Shown here one piece after another: positions 24,735 through 37,717 of a stretch of 64,000 nt of DNA. The stretch spans positions 5,099,804 to 5,163,803 of the forward strand of contig WARS01000030.1 in the NCBI GenBank assembly GCA_008933995.1. The letters are read 5' to 3'. This DNA comes from Datnioides undecimradiatus (Eukaryota > Chordata > Actinopteri > Lobotiformes > Datnioididae). Under the pieces are notes generated by a model. The model was not told where the DNA came from. It saw nothing but the letters and a program-made list of their open reading frames with translations, and made no database searches. A program made the translations under genes and the position numbers. How positions within the stretch are numbered: the first letter of the stretch is position 1; each line of letters opens with the position of its first letter.

Positions 24735-25730
24735 GTGTCAAATTAAGAGCAGACCTGCTCACAGTGTGGTCACTTCTTTCTGTACAGCCACCCACAGCTA
24801 TGATCATATTATTTATATAGTAACTTTGAGGACAAATGTGACACATATACATGTGTAAGCAGTTTTCAGATTGCAAAATAGAAATTTCTGATATTAAAAT
24901 GTGCTGTACAGACTCTAAAATGAATGCAACAAAAAGGAGGACAAAAGGCATCCTTAATGCATGGTTGAATATGACAATTTTATATTTGCCACTGTGACAC
25001 AATGGATTAATGATGGGTGTAACTCCAGACTGATACAAGTCCAAACCACAGCTAAAGGAATGCATGGGCAGTGGTTGCAGCTTAAGCTCCTGTCCTAGTT
25101 TAAGGATACAGTGCAGTGATGTTGCAAGCTGTTTGGAAACACCCTCATCCATTTTTCTCTCCTCGTCTGTTTAATGTCAAGTATATAATATAAAGACGTG
25201 TTTTCCGACGTCACAATGCGTTTTTTGTGGAGATTGATATTCAGTGTAAATATTGAGTGTAAATCCACATCAACACCAAACAACCTTGCTGTTTTACACT
25301 AGCAGCCAAACAGACGACTGCAGAAACAAATAAAAAGAGCACAAGAGAGTTGATGACAACAGAAGATCTGTATTGAGGCCACTAATCCAGTGAGATGTCA
25401 GTTGTAAACTCCTAAAGAAAGTGTGGCCTCTGCAGTTTTCCTGTCTGCACAGTGCAGGAACTCCTCTTTCCAAAAAACTTACAGTCGACTCAGTGGGTGT
25501 TTTACGTGCACTATCTCAGTTTACAGCTGGGAGTCCTTCGTACTGTAACATTTTAAACAGTGGAACAACTTTCCAGCTACAGTTTTAAGTAAAGACTATT
25601 CGCACCATCACTCAGGACATCAGAGAGGCATCATCACTGTCTAAAACTGTCCCGTAGCAACCACCTTGTCGATCTTAAACACAGGAAGATAAGCCCAGCA
25701 CGCACACACAACACATATAAAACACACATA
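24735..25730. other. Intergenic gap tmem69 / ipp
   Basis: AT-rich sequence between two converging genes. A second plus-strand AATAAA lies near 25328 and could be a distal tmem69 signal. No other feature was recognised. Confidence 0.5.
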
Positions 25731-25734
25731 ACTC

Positions 25735-25740
25735 TTTATT
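25735..25740 (-). terminator. ipp: ipp polyadenylation signal candidate
   Basis: TTTATT on the plus strand, AATAAA on the minus strand. It is the first such hexamer after the ipp stop at 26751 and implies a 3' UTR of about 1 kb. Confidence 0.5.
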
Positions 25741-26750
25741 CAGTCTGATATGCAACTAATAAAAGATCTTATTAATGTTGTGTAACAATATTCTGTTTTT
25801 TGCAAAAGGATAACAGTACATGGTAGGAAATACTGTTACTGTGCAAAGGCCCCACTCAGCTAGTAAATATGATGAGCTCCAACATCCAGAGATGAAACAT
25901 GGCAACTTACCATAAAGAAGGTAAACATTCCTAAACGTGCGCATTGTCATTAAGTTACGCTGTGTATCACAATGTAAAACGTAAGTAAGTATACTCAGGA
26001 GCCCCTGATGAGCTGACTACCAGGCATTATTATTTACAGGATCGTACTTTCAAAAGTAATCCAGTGATGGTCGCTGAGGGATAACTGCACTGGTGTGACA
26101 ACAGTGATGGGCTGTTCAAGTTTAATAGTATTTACAGAAATCACTTACCATGGAACTTTGGTCCCATTATTAAATAGGCTCAAGTGGTTTGATCAGTTTT
26201 CGAAGTAGCAATGCACTCACGTCAAACATTTCTTTGAGGAAAAATAAAGACAAAGGAAAAATCAGTGTTTTCACATGTTATCCAATAACGCAGTCACAGT
26301 CAATCCCCACAGGACTCATGTACATGAGAAGAAAAACTTACTAGTCCAACCAAAATAGAATTTCTTCGCTGTGAAAAATATATTCATCACAAGGATCGCT
26401 TTGTCTACAAATACACAAAATGGGAAAACGTCTGTTGCACCGCTGAAAGTCTTGTGAAATGATTTGGGAAGATGAAAACAGAGAAATGGTGTAACCGGAA
26501 GCAGTTTTGGCAGTTTTCCAGTTTTAGATCTGCCTTTATATTCTTATCTTCAATAAAATTTCAAATGTTGGGGACAAATACAAACAAAAAAACATGTCTG
26601 ATTCATTATAAATAACATGCATGATAATATAAAACCCTACTTGAGACAGAAACACATTTTTTCTTAAGGTGCAGCTTTTGTCCAGTTTTTGTTGTTTTGG
26701 GATGATACAGGTGCTGATATGGACGCTCACAATTTGAATATTGCTAGGAA

Positions 26751-29700
26751 TCAGAGCACGGCCAGCCCGCCGTCGCAGCGGCTAGTGATCATGTTGCCGA
26801 CTTCGGTCCAGGTGTCCAAGTGAGGGTCATAGATTTCCACAGAATCCACCGTCACCGGGGCTGAGAAGTCTCTGCTGGCTGCTCTGCCCCCGACCGCGTA
26901 CAGAAGCCCGTTAACTGCAGACACTGACACTCCTGCACGAGCTGTAGACATCGGGGCCACCTCCACCCATTTCTCCTGCAGACAGACAAGTAAAGAGGTG
27001 AAGAAAAGGTCAGGACCCTGAAAAGTCACTGCAAATTAAATTTCTGAAGGGTCTACAATGACCTTGACACTAACACTTCACTTTACCTCTTCTGGGCAGT
27101 ACTTCTCCACTGTCTCCAGGGCACCCAGTGCCTCATTCCAGCCGCCCACTGCATAAATACAGTTATTGAGGCAGGCGACGCCCACATAGGCTCGACGCGT
27201 GACCATGACGGGCAGGGCGCTCCATCGGCGGGAGATGGGGTCATAAACCTCAGCTGAGCGCAGCTCCATTCCTTCGTCACTGATTCCTCCAATCACATAA
27301 ATAAACCCTGTAAAGAGACGATGCGGAGTTCAGTTCAGAGCTGCATCACTGAGACAGCAAACTGCAGTAAACCCACGTATCAAGGGGGGTTCATAATCAC
27401 GTGTACAAGTTGCTCTGGTTTATACGCATTTATCATGAAGAAAAGTGCAGGAACGCACCCTGTAGCTCACAGCAGCCAAAGTAGTAACGAGGAACTGCCA
27501 TGCTGCCGATGACCTCCCACTTGTTCTCCTCTGGGTCGTATCGCTCCATGGTCTTCCCGATCTCAGAGCCAATCCAACCACCTGAAGAAGCAGAGAGCAA
27601 TCATCAAGTGACTGTACTGTATCACTGTATCATCACCACCTTTTTTTGTCTGATGTATAAGCCACCTATGTAATGCACAACTCTTCTGTGATGCCGAGTT
27701 GCACTAATCATGACCAGCAAACTGATCATGTGTTAAATCTGTGGCGTATCCCGTTAACCAATCTATCAGTGTGTGCTGTGTTTTGGTTAAACATGGTGCT
27801 AATGTTACTGCGGCATTTACCAAGTGCATACAGAGCTCCGTGGCAGGGGCAGACGCCAACTCCACAGCGGGGAAAGTTCAGAGACGCCACAGCGGCCCAC
27901 TGCTTGGTCACTGGGTCGTATCTCTCTGTGCAGTCAAAAATCATTGAGTCTTTCTCCCCTGGTGCAAAAGAAACAAAACAATTCCTTGTCAGGCTGATGA
28001 TTGTTGAGCTTCATTTATCTTTAAGACAACTTCTGCTGTCTCACCTCCCACCACATAGATCATGCCTTCCAGCACTGCGACCCCCAGCCCGCTGCGGGCC
28101 TGGTGCAGGGACGACACGGTGGTCCAGTACTGGTTAAAGGTGTCGAAGCGCTCCACACAGCTCAGCGCCCTGCTGTCGCTCCAGCGGCCGCCCTGCAGCC
28201 GAGTGTAGCCTCCTGCCATGAGGAAACAAGCAAAGGTTGGAGACTGAAAAACATCTTCGATGTTCTCATTTGGTATGTCTCAGGTACTGTCCTTATTCAA
28301 ACTGTCTTCACTGACCAAAATGCTGAAGAAAGGGATTTGAAACAGAACCTATAGCATAGAGGTATTTCCTGGCTTTCCTGCGGGGTCTCATCTTGGCCGG
28401 CTGCAGCTGACTGTACATCTTATTTTCTTTGGGAGACTTTGTCACTTCAGTGTATTCTTTCAGCAGAGTCTGCAGCGCCACCCGCAGGCTGAAGTCTGTA
28501 ACACCTTTAAAGAAAACATTTAAGATGTTTTTAATGTGTTATCTAACCATCTTGAGAGCAATTTAGTGAACAGAAATCATTGAGTATGCAAAATATGACA
28601 GGAGAGCTGCTGAACTATATGTCCTTCTTACCCTCTATGTATTTGAACAGTCTCTGTGGGGAGAGCAGAGGGAAGCGGACTGCTTCCAACACCTCCACTA
28701 CATGTTTTTTCCTCTTTGTTACATCTTGAAGAACCCAGTCCATGGCCGCAGTGAAAACCTGGTACTCATCCTCGATTCTTAGCTCTTCACTTCTTAGCAG
28801 CCTGACCAGCTGATCTTTTGACAGTCCCCTGAACTCATCTGTGACACACACCTAAAGGGGAGACATCTGTGAGTATCAAACGTGGATTGCTATAAAATTA
28901 CAGTTGAAGTGTTTTGGCAACATAAATGATAAAATATTGATGGTGTTTGACAGGTCTTGTTTTGAATAAGGCCAGATTTCATGTACCTCAAGCTTCAATT
29001 TACCCTAAACAACAGAACATGGATTGACACAGACACCAGAATGCTGACATAGAGACAAAATGACAGTTACGTACCTCCAGAAAGTGAACTTGGATGTAGT
29101 TCTCTGTGAACTCCAGCATGTCCATGCAGGCGATCTGCTCCAGGAACTGAAAGATGCCAACACAGTTGGATGGGTCCATGTGGCCCTTGAGAAACTCTCC
29201 ACATATAGACACCACCTCGTTAAGCTGCAGCATGTCTGCTGCCACCATCAGCTCCTGAACGTTCTCCACTGTTACGCTGATCATCCCTTAAAGGAAAGAG
29301 TATGCAGTTCCAGATTTTTTTGAGAATGGTACACTGTGCAGATCTTATTGTATGTGAATATAGGAATATCAGGATTGATGCAGACCTGTGTATATGAAGT
29401 CAAGCAAAACCTCAAAGACTTCAGTCTCCACTCCGAGGATCTGCACCTCTTCTTTATCCGCCTCCCTCATGCCCCCGGAGAACAGAGCTGAGAAGTACGG
29501 GCTGCTAGCGGCAAGCACCAGTCGGTGGACCCTGAAGACCCGGCCGCCAACCTTAAGCCCCACGTCACAGAAGTCGGTACGGAGCCGCATCTTGTTCATC
29601 TGTGCCAGGATGAGTCTGGCGTAACGGTCTGAGGCCAGCAGAGCCTGCTCGGACGCCTGGGTTGCCATGGCAGCATCACCGCCGTAAGTGGATGTTGACA

Positions 29701-30240
29701 CAAAGGTGGAGGACATGGCAGCGGGGGCAGGTCTGTCTTAACATGGAGGCGTGGATGCAAACCCTCCTCTCTAGTCTGTCTCGACATGTAACGGGCCTAA
29801 AAGAAAGCATGAACTGCTTGCATGAACAACAAAACACACACACACACACACTCACTGCATTGTTGTGTAACAGAGACCTGAGATAATGTCAGCGATGAAA
29901 TAAGGGATAAAAAGACAAACTTTATCGAGAGTCTCAAACTATATTACTCTGGTGCAGTCATGAGTAAGTTACTGTCTGTCTCTCTGTCGCTATCCTGAAC
30001 ATAATACATACACCTGCCACCGCCGTTAGCCAGGCATGCTAGCCAACAGACAACTCGCCAGGGTGACTTCAACCATCTTATTCATCAATAAAATGCTAAA
30101 CTGAAACCAGACAACGTTATTGCTCGACCAAACCCCGCCAAGAGAGTGTCAACATACAGACTTACGCACACACAAATGTTACAATTCATCTTGTTATTGG
30201 CAACGACTTACCCATAAGTTTACTGATGAGGATGCAGGCA
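26751..30240 (-). CDS. ipp: IPP, BTB-BACK-kelch protein (actin-binding / cullin-3 adaptor type)
   Basis: Kelch-family protein; mammalian IPP binds actin, and BTB-BACK-kelch proteins commonly recruit substrates to cullin-3. Coding exons: 29716-29386 (ATG 29716-29714), 29286-29075, 28851-28632, 28504-28349, 28212-28045, 27958-27821, 27581-27459, 27307-27087, 26975-26751 (stop 26753-26751). The sum is 1794 nt, 597 residues, all in frame; human IPP is 584. BTB spans about residues 47-145 (LAASSPYFSALFSGGM, LLDFIYTG), BACK about 150-250 (SEELRIEDEYQVF, VRFPLLSPQRL) and six kelch repeats about 304-597, with GG doublets in YAIGGYTRL, YVVGGE, YALGGW, YVIGGIS, YAVGGWNE and YAVGGR. The N-terminal 30 residues are Ser/Thr/Ala-rich and longer than in human. 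A non-coding first exon ends at 30212 (TATGG|GTAAG). Exon 2 probably opens at 29796 after CTTTCTTTTAG. Confidence 0.97.
29596..29787 (-). other. ipp: Out-of-frame upstream ORF overlapping ipp start
   Basis: An ATG at 29787-29785, 71 bases before the ipp start and in another frame, opens 63 codons that read over the main start. It lies inside the same predicted exon if the acceptor just before 29796 is used. The ORF is seen; translational repression is inferred. Confidence 0.4.
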
Positions 30241-30260
30241 ACTTCCGTCGCCCTGCAGAC
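30213..30260 (-). promoter_or_regulatory. ipp: ipp core promoter candidate with ETS site
   Basis: The minus strand contains GACGGAAGTTG, an ETS/GABPA-type CGGAAGT, just upstream of the first-exon donor at 30211. No TATA box is seen, as is common for housekeeping promoters. Confidence 0.4.
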
Positions 30261-30299
30261 TGTCAATCCTAGTTTTCTGGATCGACTGCTCTGGTCTGG

Positions 30300-33200
30300 C
30301 AGCTGAATCCCCAGTCATAACTAACCAATCATCGACAATGTTGCATTCTCAGTAATTTTGTGTTGTCAGTGAACCACGATGTCCCTCTTCAAAAGCACAA
30401 CTTTAAACCACTCGAAGGTATGGCGTATATATTTTTGTTTTATTTGTCTTGTATTATTTCTATTTTTGTGACGTTTACTCAAGATTCGTGGCAGTTTTTT
30501 GTCATTAAACTCGACACCAGATGGCAGTGTTGCCTTTGAACAAGCAACTAGCTAAACAAATGGAAGTCCTTGACAACAAGCCACAGAAACCTACCATGTA
30601 AATTATAATAGTATTCTTAGCATGTCAACCCCCAGCAGAATAGTAATTTTAGATGTAGCTATCCTCCACTTGTGTTGGCTGAGACCTCTTCCACTGGTTA
30701 CTTGACCAAGCCAACAACCTAGCCTACTCTTAGTCAGTGGCAATGGGTAGTCCAGTTTGTTTTAATCAGTAGCTTGACATCAAATTAGTTTAAATATGAT
30801 GTTGGGAACATGTTATTACATTCAGAACTGTAGCACCGCTTGGGCCTCATTAGACCTGTCTGGTCCACTGAAATGAGGTGAAAAACACATGTGACAGTTA
30901 CAGGAAAAAGTCCTGCAACTGTCACTAGACTTGTATTTCCTGCTATTTTAATGTGTCACCCAGATTTTAACAGTCAGCGCCGTACTGGAGAGATATGTGG
31001 TGGTGGCACTAACGTTGGCCAATCAGAACTCAATGGTTAATATGCGCCAGCCTGCCCACCCTTTGTACACAACTTGTTTCCCTCATGTTGCCCAGTATTG
31101 TTACATTACCAGTGTGTCCTGTTTCTCTTCAGGGCATCCACAGTGGCCATTATCTCAGGTGAACAATTAGCTTATTGGATACAGCTTAAATGGACTCCTA
31201 GTAAGCCAATATAATGCAAAGCTCAGAACTGATTGAGCTTTGAAACCCCCCCCCAACAAAACAAAACACGTACAACGCCCTGTACAATGTTTACCTTTGC
31301 AGCCAAACGTCTTGGGAGGAATTTAAAAAAAAAAGAAGAAAAAAGCAAGACATAAAATATATTTTTCAATTGACCTGAAACATAGATACTTAATTAAACT
31401 TGAACTCAACTTTTAATGCAATATTTTACAATTGAAATGCTGATCAAAAATCTGGAATGCAAATGTATCTTTCAGCCCCAAAAAGAAATAGAATTTTTCC
31501 CAATAGTGGCACGATCGCTGTCACTTTCCACAGCAGCCAGAGTTATGTGTTAATCACATTGTGTATTTTTAGCAGTCGTGACTTATCAGTGCTGTTTAGT
31601 GATTCAAGAGCCTCATCTGTGTTTCATTGAAGTGTGACAACAGCCTTCTTTCAGTCAATGGATGATGCATGCTGGTGAGGGCCATACATGTTCGCAACAA
31701 GTCCAGCGTGATAATATATGCATCAGAAGTTGGTTTAAATAATTGAAAAGAACATTTGTTTTCAGTTGCTCGTCGTGGCTCCATTATTAAAGGCAGAAAA
31801 CAGGCCTCTGCTAAATCTGTTAAATTAACCTTAATGATTGTCATGTGTTATCTGTAGGCTTTATGTTTTTCATTTGTGCTGTGAAAGAATCCCTTTTTTG
31901 CCTTTTGTTCTTTAAGCCGCTGTCTGGGCAGGCATCTCTTGTAAAACAGGTTTTAATAAGTAGGTGAGGTGCTAAAATGAATATGAATGTAGACACGCAG
32001 ACTTCTTTTGGCAAACATGATTCTGTAATAGTGTGATTTATTTGATTTTTTTTTGTTCAGCACAGCTATAGTCTGAATTTTTCTCCTATAGGCAATGTTT
32101 TTGCTTGTCATGAACATGCTAATTATGTTCACTGATAGTCATGTCCCTCCATTGTGGTGATAGGAAGCAGAGTGTTTGCCTTGCCCTCCCAGAATCTCCC
32201 ATGTAGAGGGAGAAAAAGTAAATAGTGTGTGAGGGTCGTCATATGGAAAGTGGTCAGCATAATTACCATTCTGTTTTAGGGCACGTCTGAATTTTTCACT
32301 GGGGCTCTTGGTCTACTGGCTAGACGTTGCTTTCCCCAGGAAAGAAAAACATCATGAGATGAAACTGACAGCTTAAGGGTTCTTATGGGAGTATCACGAG
32401 ATCAGAGTTTTCAGAGTCCTTATGATTGGCTATAAATCATTCTAGATAAGTCTAAACAAGTAATCACAGCTCCCTGGCAGAAGTTAGATTATGTCCATAA
32501 TATTGCCCATTACTTATACTGTAAAAATTCCCTGTTGAGTGATGACAGTAATTTATTTTTTACTTTTTCTTTCTTATTACAAATACATGTTAGTTGCAAA
32601 TGCTATGTTCTTATACAAGCTCATTTTAAAATATTGCCAGGCAAGGCTGCTATCCTCACCTGACAGGATCTGTGAACTCTGTAACCCTTCCTTATCTTGG
32701 CTGAGTTCACTGCCTACAGTATACAGACAGTATTATGCTTTCAGACCGCACTGGATTCTGATTTGAACTCTGAGGCTTCTCTGCCATCTGCACCAGAGAC
32801 AGTGTCTGTCAGTGCTGTGCCACATTGGTTTGCTGGCCATGTACCCGCTGGTTCTTTTTTAATCTATTTGAGAGCTGAACTCCTGCAATGAGATTGTCCT
32901 GAGAGCTTGAGGGACGCTGAGGTCCTTCATTTATCGTAGTTGAAATCATTAGCAAGGTTTTTTTTTCTTTGAGAAATAGAGGTACAATGTAATATGTATG
33001 TCACAAGTTGAATTAGGAGGAAATCTTGCAAGAGGTTGGGCGTCTATCCAAGTGGAAAGGTATTATTTTAGACGTGATCCTGCTCTACCTGTTTCAAGTA
33101 GGTGGAATCATCTTCCATCCCGCCTAAGCTGGTATCTGCAAATCTGATTTGGTAAAGGATCTTGGTTGCCAGTTCTCCTGAATGGTTTGTCAGCAAGCAG

Positions 33201-33950
33201 TTGTGTGTTATCCCCTTATAAGTTTTGGCTCAGTGTCATCTCAGTGTGATCTGAGCCCCTTACTCCGATCACTTTTATCAGAGGTCGCTGACATGATAAA
33301 TGATCATTAAAGGTTTGGAAGTATTCAATAAACTGGTAAGAAGAGAATCAGCACAACTGGAACTTAATGTTTTATTCTTTCATTCATTTTCACTTTTATT
33401 CAGCCAAATAAAAATGCTAAATATGTAGTTAAATAAGTCAAATATGTAGTTTAATTCACTTTCAGGTTACAGTAAGTTATAAGTCAGGTTATTTTTGCTA
33501 GACTTTAACAAAGAAAAATAAGTACCTGAAATGTAATGTAATGTAATAACTTTCACATGATTTTTAAACTTCTTTAATGTACATCATTTGCCATAATTCC
33601 TCCAGGCGTGGAAACAATTTTCCAGCTCAATTTTCTATCCTTTCCATGACCTCAATAGTTAAGTGGGCGATAAACCTGTGAACCTTAATTCTTATATAAA
33701 TATACATTCACACACGCGCGTACAGAGCCGCACAGGCGGCGTACAGACTAATTGTTTAGCTTTTTGTGATGGTATTACAGAGGCTTCAAAGCAGATGTGG
33801 AGCTGCTATGTTAAATGGTTCAGTCAGTAACCTACATGGTGCTTGGCAGGCAACAGTGTCTCTTGCCTTCAGCCTATAAGCCAGCTATAATGTGAGCTAG
33901 TAAAAAAAGAGGGGGGAAAAAAAATCCCTCTCTTATCGATTCTGCCTCCA
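30300..33950. other. Intergenic region ipp / pik3r3, left part
   Basis: AT-rich, with poly-A/T tracts and no supportable coding exon. Human MAST2 lies between IPP and PIK3R3. Its kinase and PDZ exons should be easy to recognise and none was found. Confidence 0.5.
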
Positions 33951-33969
33951 ACATAGCAACTGCTCGCTG

Positions 33970-34230
33970 ATTGGCCGAAACCCGGCACCGTCTCGGCTTC
34001 CCATTGGTTGGGGCGGTAGCGTGGAAACGGTGGAATCGGACGGAGACAGAGGGGAGGAGAGAGGCGATTGGCTGCGGCTAAACTGAAAGCGAAAACCTCT
34101 TTTTCTGAAAGCCTGCGAGACAGTTGATGGTGTGTGTATTTTAGGCGTGACTCCAAAGGTAATTCGTCCTGCCCCCCTCCCCACTTCTTCCTCCCCCAGC
34201 CAGGACTTATTTAAATTGAGGGCTATAAAG
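33970..34230 (+). promoter_or_regulatory. Unassigned promoter-like block: three inverted CCAAT boxes and a TATA box
   Basis: ATTGG occurs at 33970-33974, 34003-34007 and 34067-34071, in GC-rich surroundings (GGGGCGG near 34010). TATAAAG at 34224-34230 is preceded by CTTATTTAAATT. Start-to-start spacings of 33 and 64 bases suit cooperative NF-Y binding. Transcription would start near 34255 on the plus strand. No known gene was recognised downstream. Confidence 0.45.
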
Positions 34231-34630
34231 CAAAATGACTGAATTTAAACGAGCGAGTTCTACGACTGAGGAACGAGAAAGGGAGGAAAGTAGACACGGA
34301 CTGTGTTTGTATGAATGAACCAGAAAAATACGTTTTCACAAAGATTAAACTCAGATTCAGGGGGCTACGGAAAATGGGACTGAGCAGTGTAAACTAAACT
34401 GCTGTCAAAGCAAATAGCTTTGGGGTGAAACCAGGTGGGAGTGTACTTCAGGTCAAAGGAAATGTAGCAGAGGCCCAACTTGACCTTTTGAGCCTTCATT
34501 TTCATACCATCCTGTACAGGAGTTGGAACAATTTTGAGTACCCTTTCCTGTCCCTCTCCTCTCTTCCTGCCTGTCTACTCCACACACTTTTCCTACCCAC
34601 TCTCTCCCTGTGTTTCGGACACTCACGCAG

Positions 34631-34750
34631 CAGCCTGAGTGTGACTCAGCGCTGGTACAGTCTGTCCTCTCTATCTATCTCCCTTACATCTGGTCCATCA
34701 CCAGCAGAGCACGCATGCTGCCCATCCACCAGCTCTCTATGCTGACACAG
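34631..34750 (+). CDS. Candidate orphan coding exon
   Basis: A 120-base segment bounded by a pyrimidine-rich tract ending CACGCAG and by the donor CAG|GTAAGAG. It is open in phase 0 for exactly 40 codons: QPECDSALVQSVLSIYLPYI, continuing WSITSRARMLPIHQLSMLTQ. Codon use is GC-ending and coding-like. I do not recognise the family, and no upstream start or in-phase partner exon was proven. It lies 400 bases downstream of an unassigned promoter-like block. Confidence 0.35.
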
Positions 34751-35145
34751 GTAAGAGGGAGTAATCCGTGGCCTGGAACTAAGGCTCTCCCCCAGTACAT
34801 CCCTGCCCTCCTCACCTCATTAATCCCTACCTAACACAACCCTAATGTGATGGTTGAAACAGGCCACCTGTTGCACTGGCCAATGGTGATGTCACCCTGG
34901 GTCATCATCATCAGTGGCCACTTTATTAAAAGTTTACGCAAGTGGCTGTGTATTTATAGAAGTTAATGGGTCCAAAAATTGGCACTCATTCATTTTGTGT
35001 AATTATCAGATTGCAGAAGTGTTGTGATAAAGTTCTGGAGGAAACTGAAGCTGCCTGCTACCCAGTGTTTACAGGAGAGCTGCATTCCTTTCACAGGAGC
35101 TTCAAACGAGCTGTCTGAAATGACAGCATATGTTCGTAGTGAGGT

Positions 35146-35367
35146 ATGTCGGATAGGTTGTTTTCTAGTGGCTCAAAAGCATCTAGACTGAGTAGGGAAA
35201 GGGCCTGCGTGTATCCTGCTATTGTCTTTATCGCTTCCTTTCTCTTCCATCTGTCCACAGTGTGTCCTCCAGTGCCCCCGCTGCCTCCTATCTCTGCTGA
35301 CCCAAGGATAAGCCCATTGGACAACAGTGGCTCCACTACAGACAGATGGTATACTTTAGATATCTAG
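35146..35367 (+). CDS. Candidate small ORF or last exon, unknown
   Basis: A 73-codon ORF (start MSDRLFSSGSKASRL) with one hydrophobic stretch (VYPAIVFIASFLFHL) and a proline-rich tail (VCPPVPPLPPISADP). Inside it, CTGTCCACAG at about 35261 looks like a splice acceptor. The part from 35262 to the stop at 35365-35367 could therefore be a terminal exon. AATAAA follows at 35487-35492. The exon candidate at 34631 does not join it in a consistent phase. Confidence 0.2.
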   Translation: MSDRLFSSGSKASRLSRERACVYPAIVFIASFLFHLSTVCPPVPPLPPISADPRISPLDNSGSTTDRWYTLDI

Positions 35368-35486
35368 TTGTCTCACTTTCTATGCTTTGTATTTGGTAAT
35401 TTTTCTACCCATTTTCATGGAGACTGTAACATTACCCTGAAAAAAAGCTCCGGAAATCTTCTTAAGTGGTTACCTGAAGTGATAAA

Positions 35487-35492
35487 AATAAA
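35487..35492 (+). terminator. Polyadenylation signal candidate of the unassigned unit
   Basis: AATAAA on the plus strand, 120 bases after the stop at 35367. Such hexamers are common by chance in this AT-rich sequence. Confidence 0.25.
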
Positions 35493-35499
35493 GACTGTT

Positions 35500-37135
35500 A
35501 AAGCTACAGACAGTCGGGAGAAAAAAACCCCAAACGATTTATGTAAGTTGACAAAACCCTCATCAGTTTATTGTCTTTCAGCGAGAAAAAGGTCAGGATC
35601 TCACATTGCTTAGCTTCACCCGAGGAGTTTCCTCAATCCCCCAGTGGAGTTATATTTTTATAAGAGGCTTAATCACCCTCCCACCATAAACCAACCTCAG
35701 AAATACATTTTACACTTTCTCTGTACAGAGTATCTATTGTCCTCAAACTTGAAAAATGTGCCAAGTTCAACATGGATTCCTTTCCTCTTAAGCTATGTAG
35801 GCGGCATGTCATGAAAAACATTCATAGCTCGAGCAATGCCACAGTTCAAGTAATGGAGGCAGGATACTTCCGGACCTCTGGCAGTTCACACAAACATCGG
35901 AGGCCACATCATACCGACACCACCAAAGAGAGTGCATTTTTGTGGCAAATGTCAACCTCTCATAACAGCATTACCTTCACCACCATCATCATCGTCATAC
36001 ATTGCAACAATAGAAATACTGTTGGATTGCACTTTCTTCAAGCTTTCATCTTGTGGCGTGTTTATAGAAAAAATATATATAGAATACAAAAAGCTTATAC
36101 TTCTTTGAGTAACAGAATATAACATACAGTACTTCAGATTATGTTTTGATCAGCACATCAGCAGGTGTACATGAATTGCCCTACCCTTGCCCAAATGCAA
36201 TTACTTAACAGGGATGTGGTTTTGCTCACTATTAAGTGCTTTGGTCAATGGTTTTAACATTGAGGATGCTCGTACAATGGTATTCTACAGGATGTTAATG
36301 CTACATAATTATCCACTGTATATGAATGTCTGTTACGGAAGGGGCAAATTGTCAAGATGCACCACGACTTTTCACATATTCACACGTGGCATTTACCCAA
36401 AAATGGTTTGGTCCACCAAACCGATATGACGGAAACAGCCTGTTTACAGAACCATTTTCCTCCTCACAAATACACTACGCAGTAGTAACCTAAGGAGTTA
36501 CATTTAGATCCCATTCCTGAGCATCCAATGGGACATTTTGAGCACAGAAAATTGTTTGCAAGCACATATATTATATTTTGTATAGAAATCATCACGCAAA
36601 CAGAATAATAATTTCATTTGAAGAAACAAAAATCTATTTTTTTTTTTGCCAAATACAGTTTATACACTTCATTACCGTGTTTCAGCTATATTATTTGTTT
36701 CAGCTGTATTATTATTGGTATTAGTATTACTGTCAACATAAGTGCACAGTGAATTCAATGAGTGTCAGTAATGTTTGGGTGGCTGTTTTTGTCTCTCTGT
36801 AGTGGAATAATAAACCGCTCTTCCACTCCACATAAGCCGTTTATACCATTTTGGTTACATACCTAGTTTTTACGACCCTTGCAGTGGCTGACTAAGCTAG
36901 TTGGCTTTCTTGAAGATTTCCAGCTACACCACCAACTTAACAAAATCACTGATGTAGTTTTTTAAAGAAAACTGAAAATTTAAAAATAGTCTAATATTTA
37001 TAAAGCCAGTTGAGGTAATTGAATGATTTTTATATATCACCTTCTGGCATTCTTATGAAATTTGTTGCAGCACCTCCGTCCACCAAAATCTGACAAAAAT
37101 ATTAGCATATTAGTAAACAGGTAACTACATTTTAA
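35500..37135. other. AT-rich gap before pik3r3 3' end
   Basis: No gene supported. The right end may hold a distal pik3r3 3' UTR. Long poly-A/T tracts are present. Open frames here are AT-driven. Confidence 0.45.
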
Positions 37136-37141
37136 TTTATT
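37136..37141 (-). terminator. pik3r3: pik3r3 polyadenylation signal candidate
   Basis: TTTATT on the plus strand, AATAAA on the minus strand, about 580 bases beyond the pik3r3 stop codon. Confidence 0.35.
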
Positions 37142-37717
37142 AAGGACAAAAAATGTTTTTGCCCTCAACATTAAAGTTTCTTTGCATTCTAAATAATTTC
37201 TCTGCAAGATATAACTTACGTGCTTGTAAGAAATGTTTTTTCCAAACAAAATGTGCCGTCACATCCTCAGGAATGACTAAGAAATGTAACTCCAAAGTAA
37301 CCAAATATATTTCTAACCTAACGGTCAAATTTTCACAACTGAATAAATTTGAACTAGGGAAATGGACATCTCTAGCATCATCAACTCTGGTTGTAGAAGT
37401 CAAACGAAGGTGCAGCACCTGATGTCAGTGAGCAATTTTCTGGTTGTCAGCATCCCTACCGAAAAGGTGTCCATTAAACAAATGGCAATAAATGAAGTAC
37501 AAAAAAAATATTAAAAGCTTAAACAGTCTCTTTGAAAAAAACAAAACAAAAACAAAGTTCAAGCTGACATTCAAGTTCCGGTCCCACTTCAATCTGTGAA
37601 ATCCCATTCACAAAAAACCGATGGAATCACTGTAGTGCAAAACTTTACACATTGCACCTCGATGCAGTCATTCTCGCAGGATACAGTAAACATGTCCTTT
37701 CGTCTCTTTCCGTTGGA

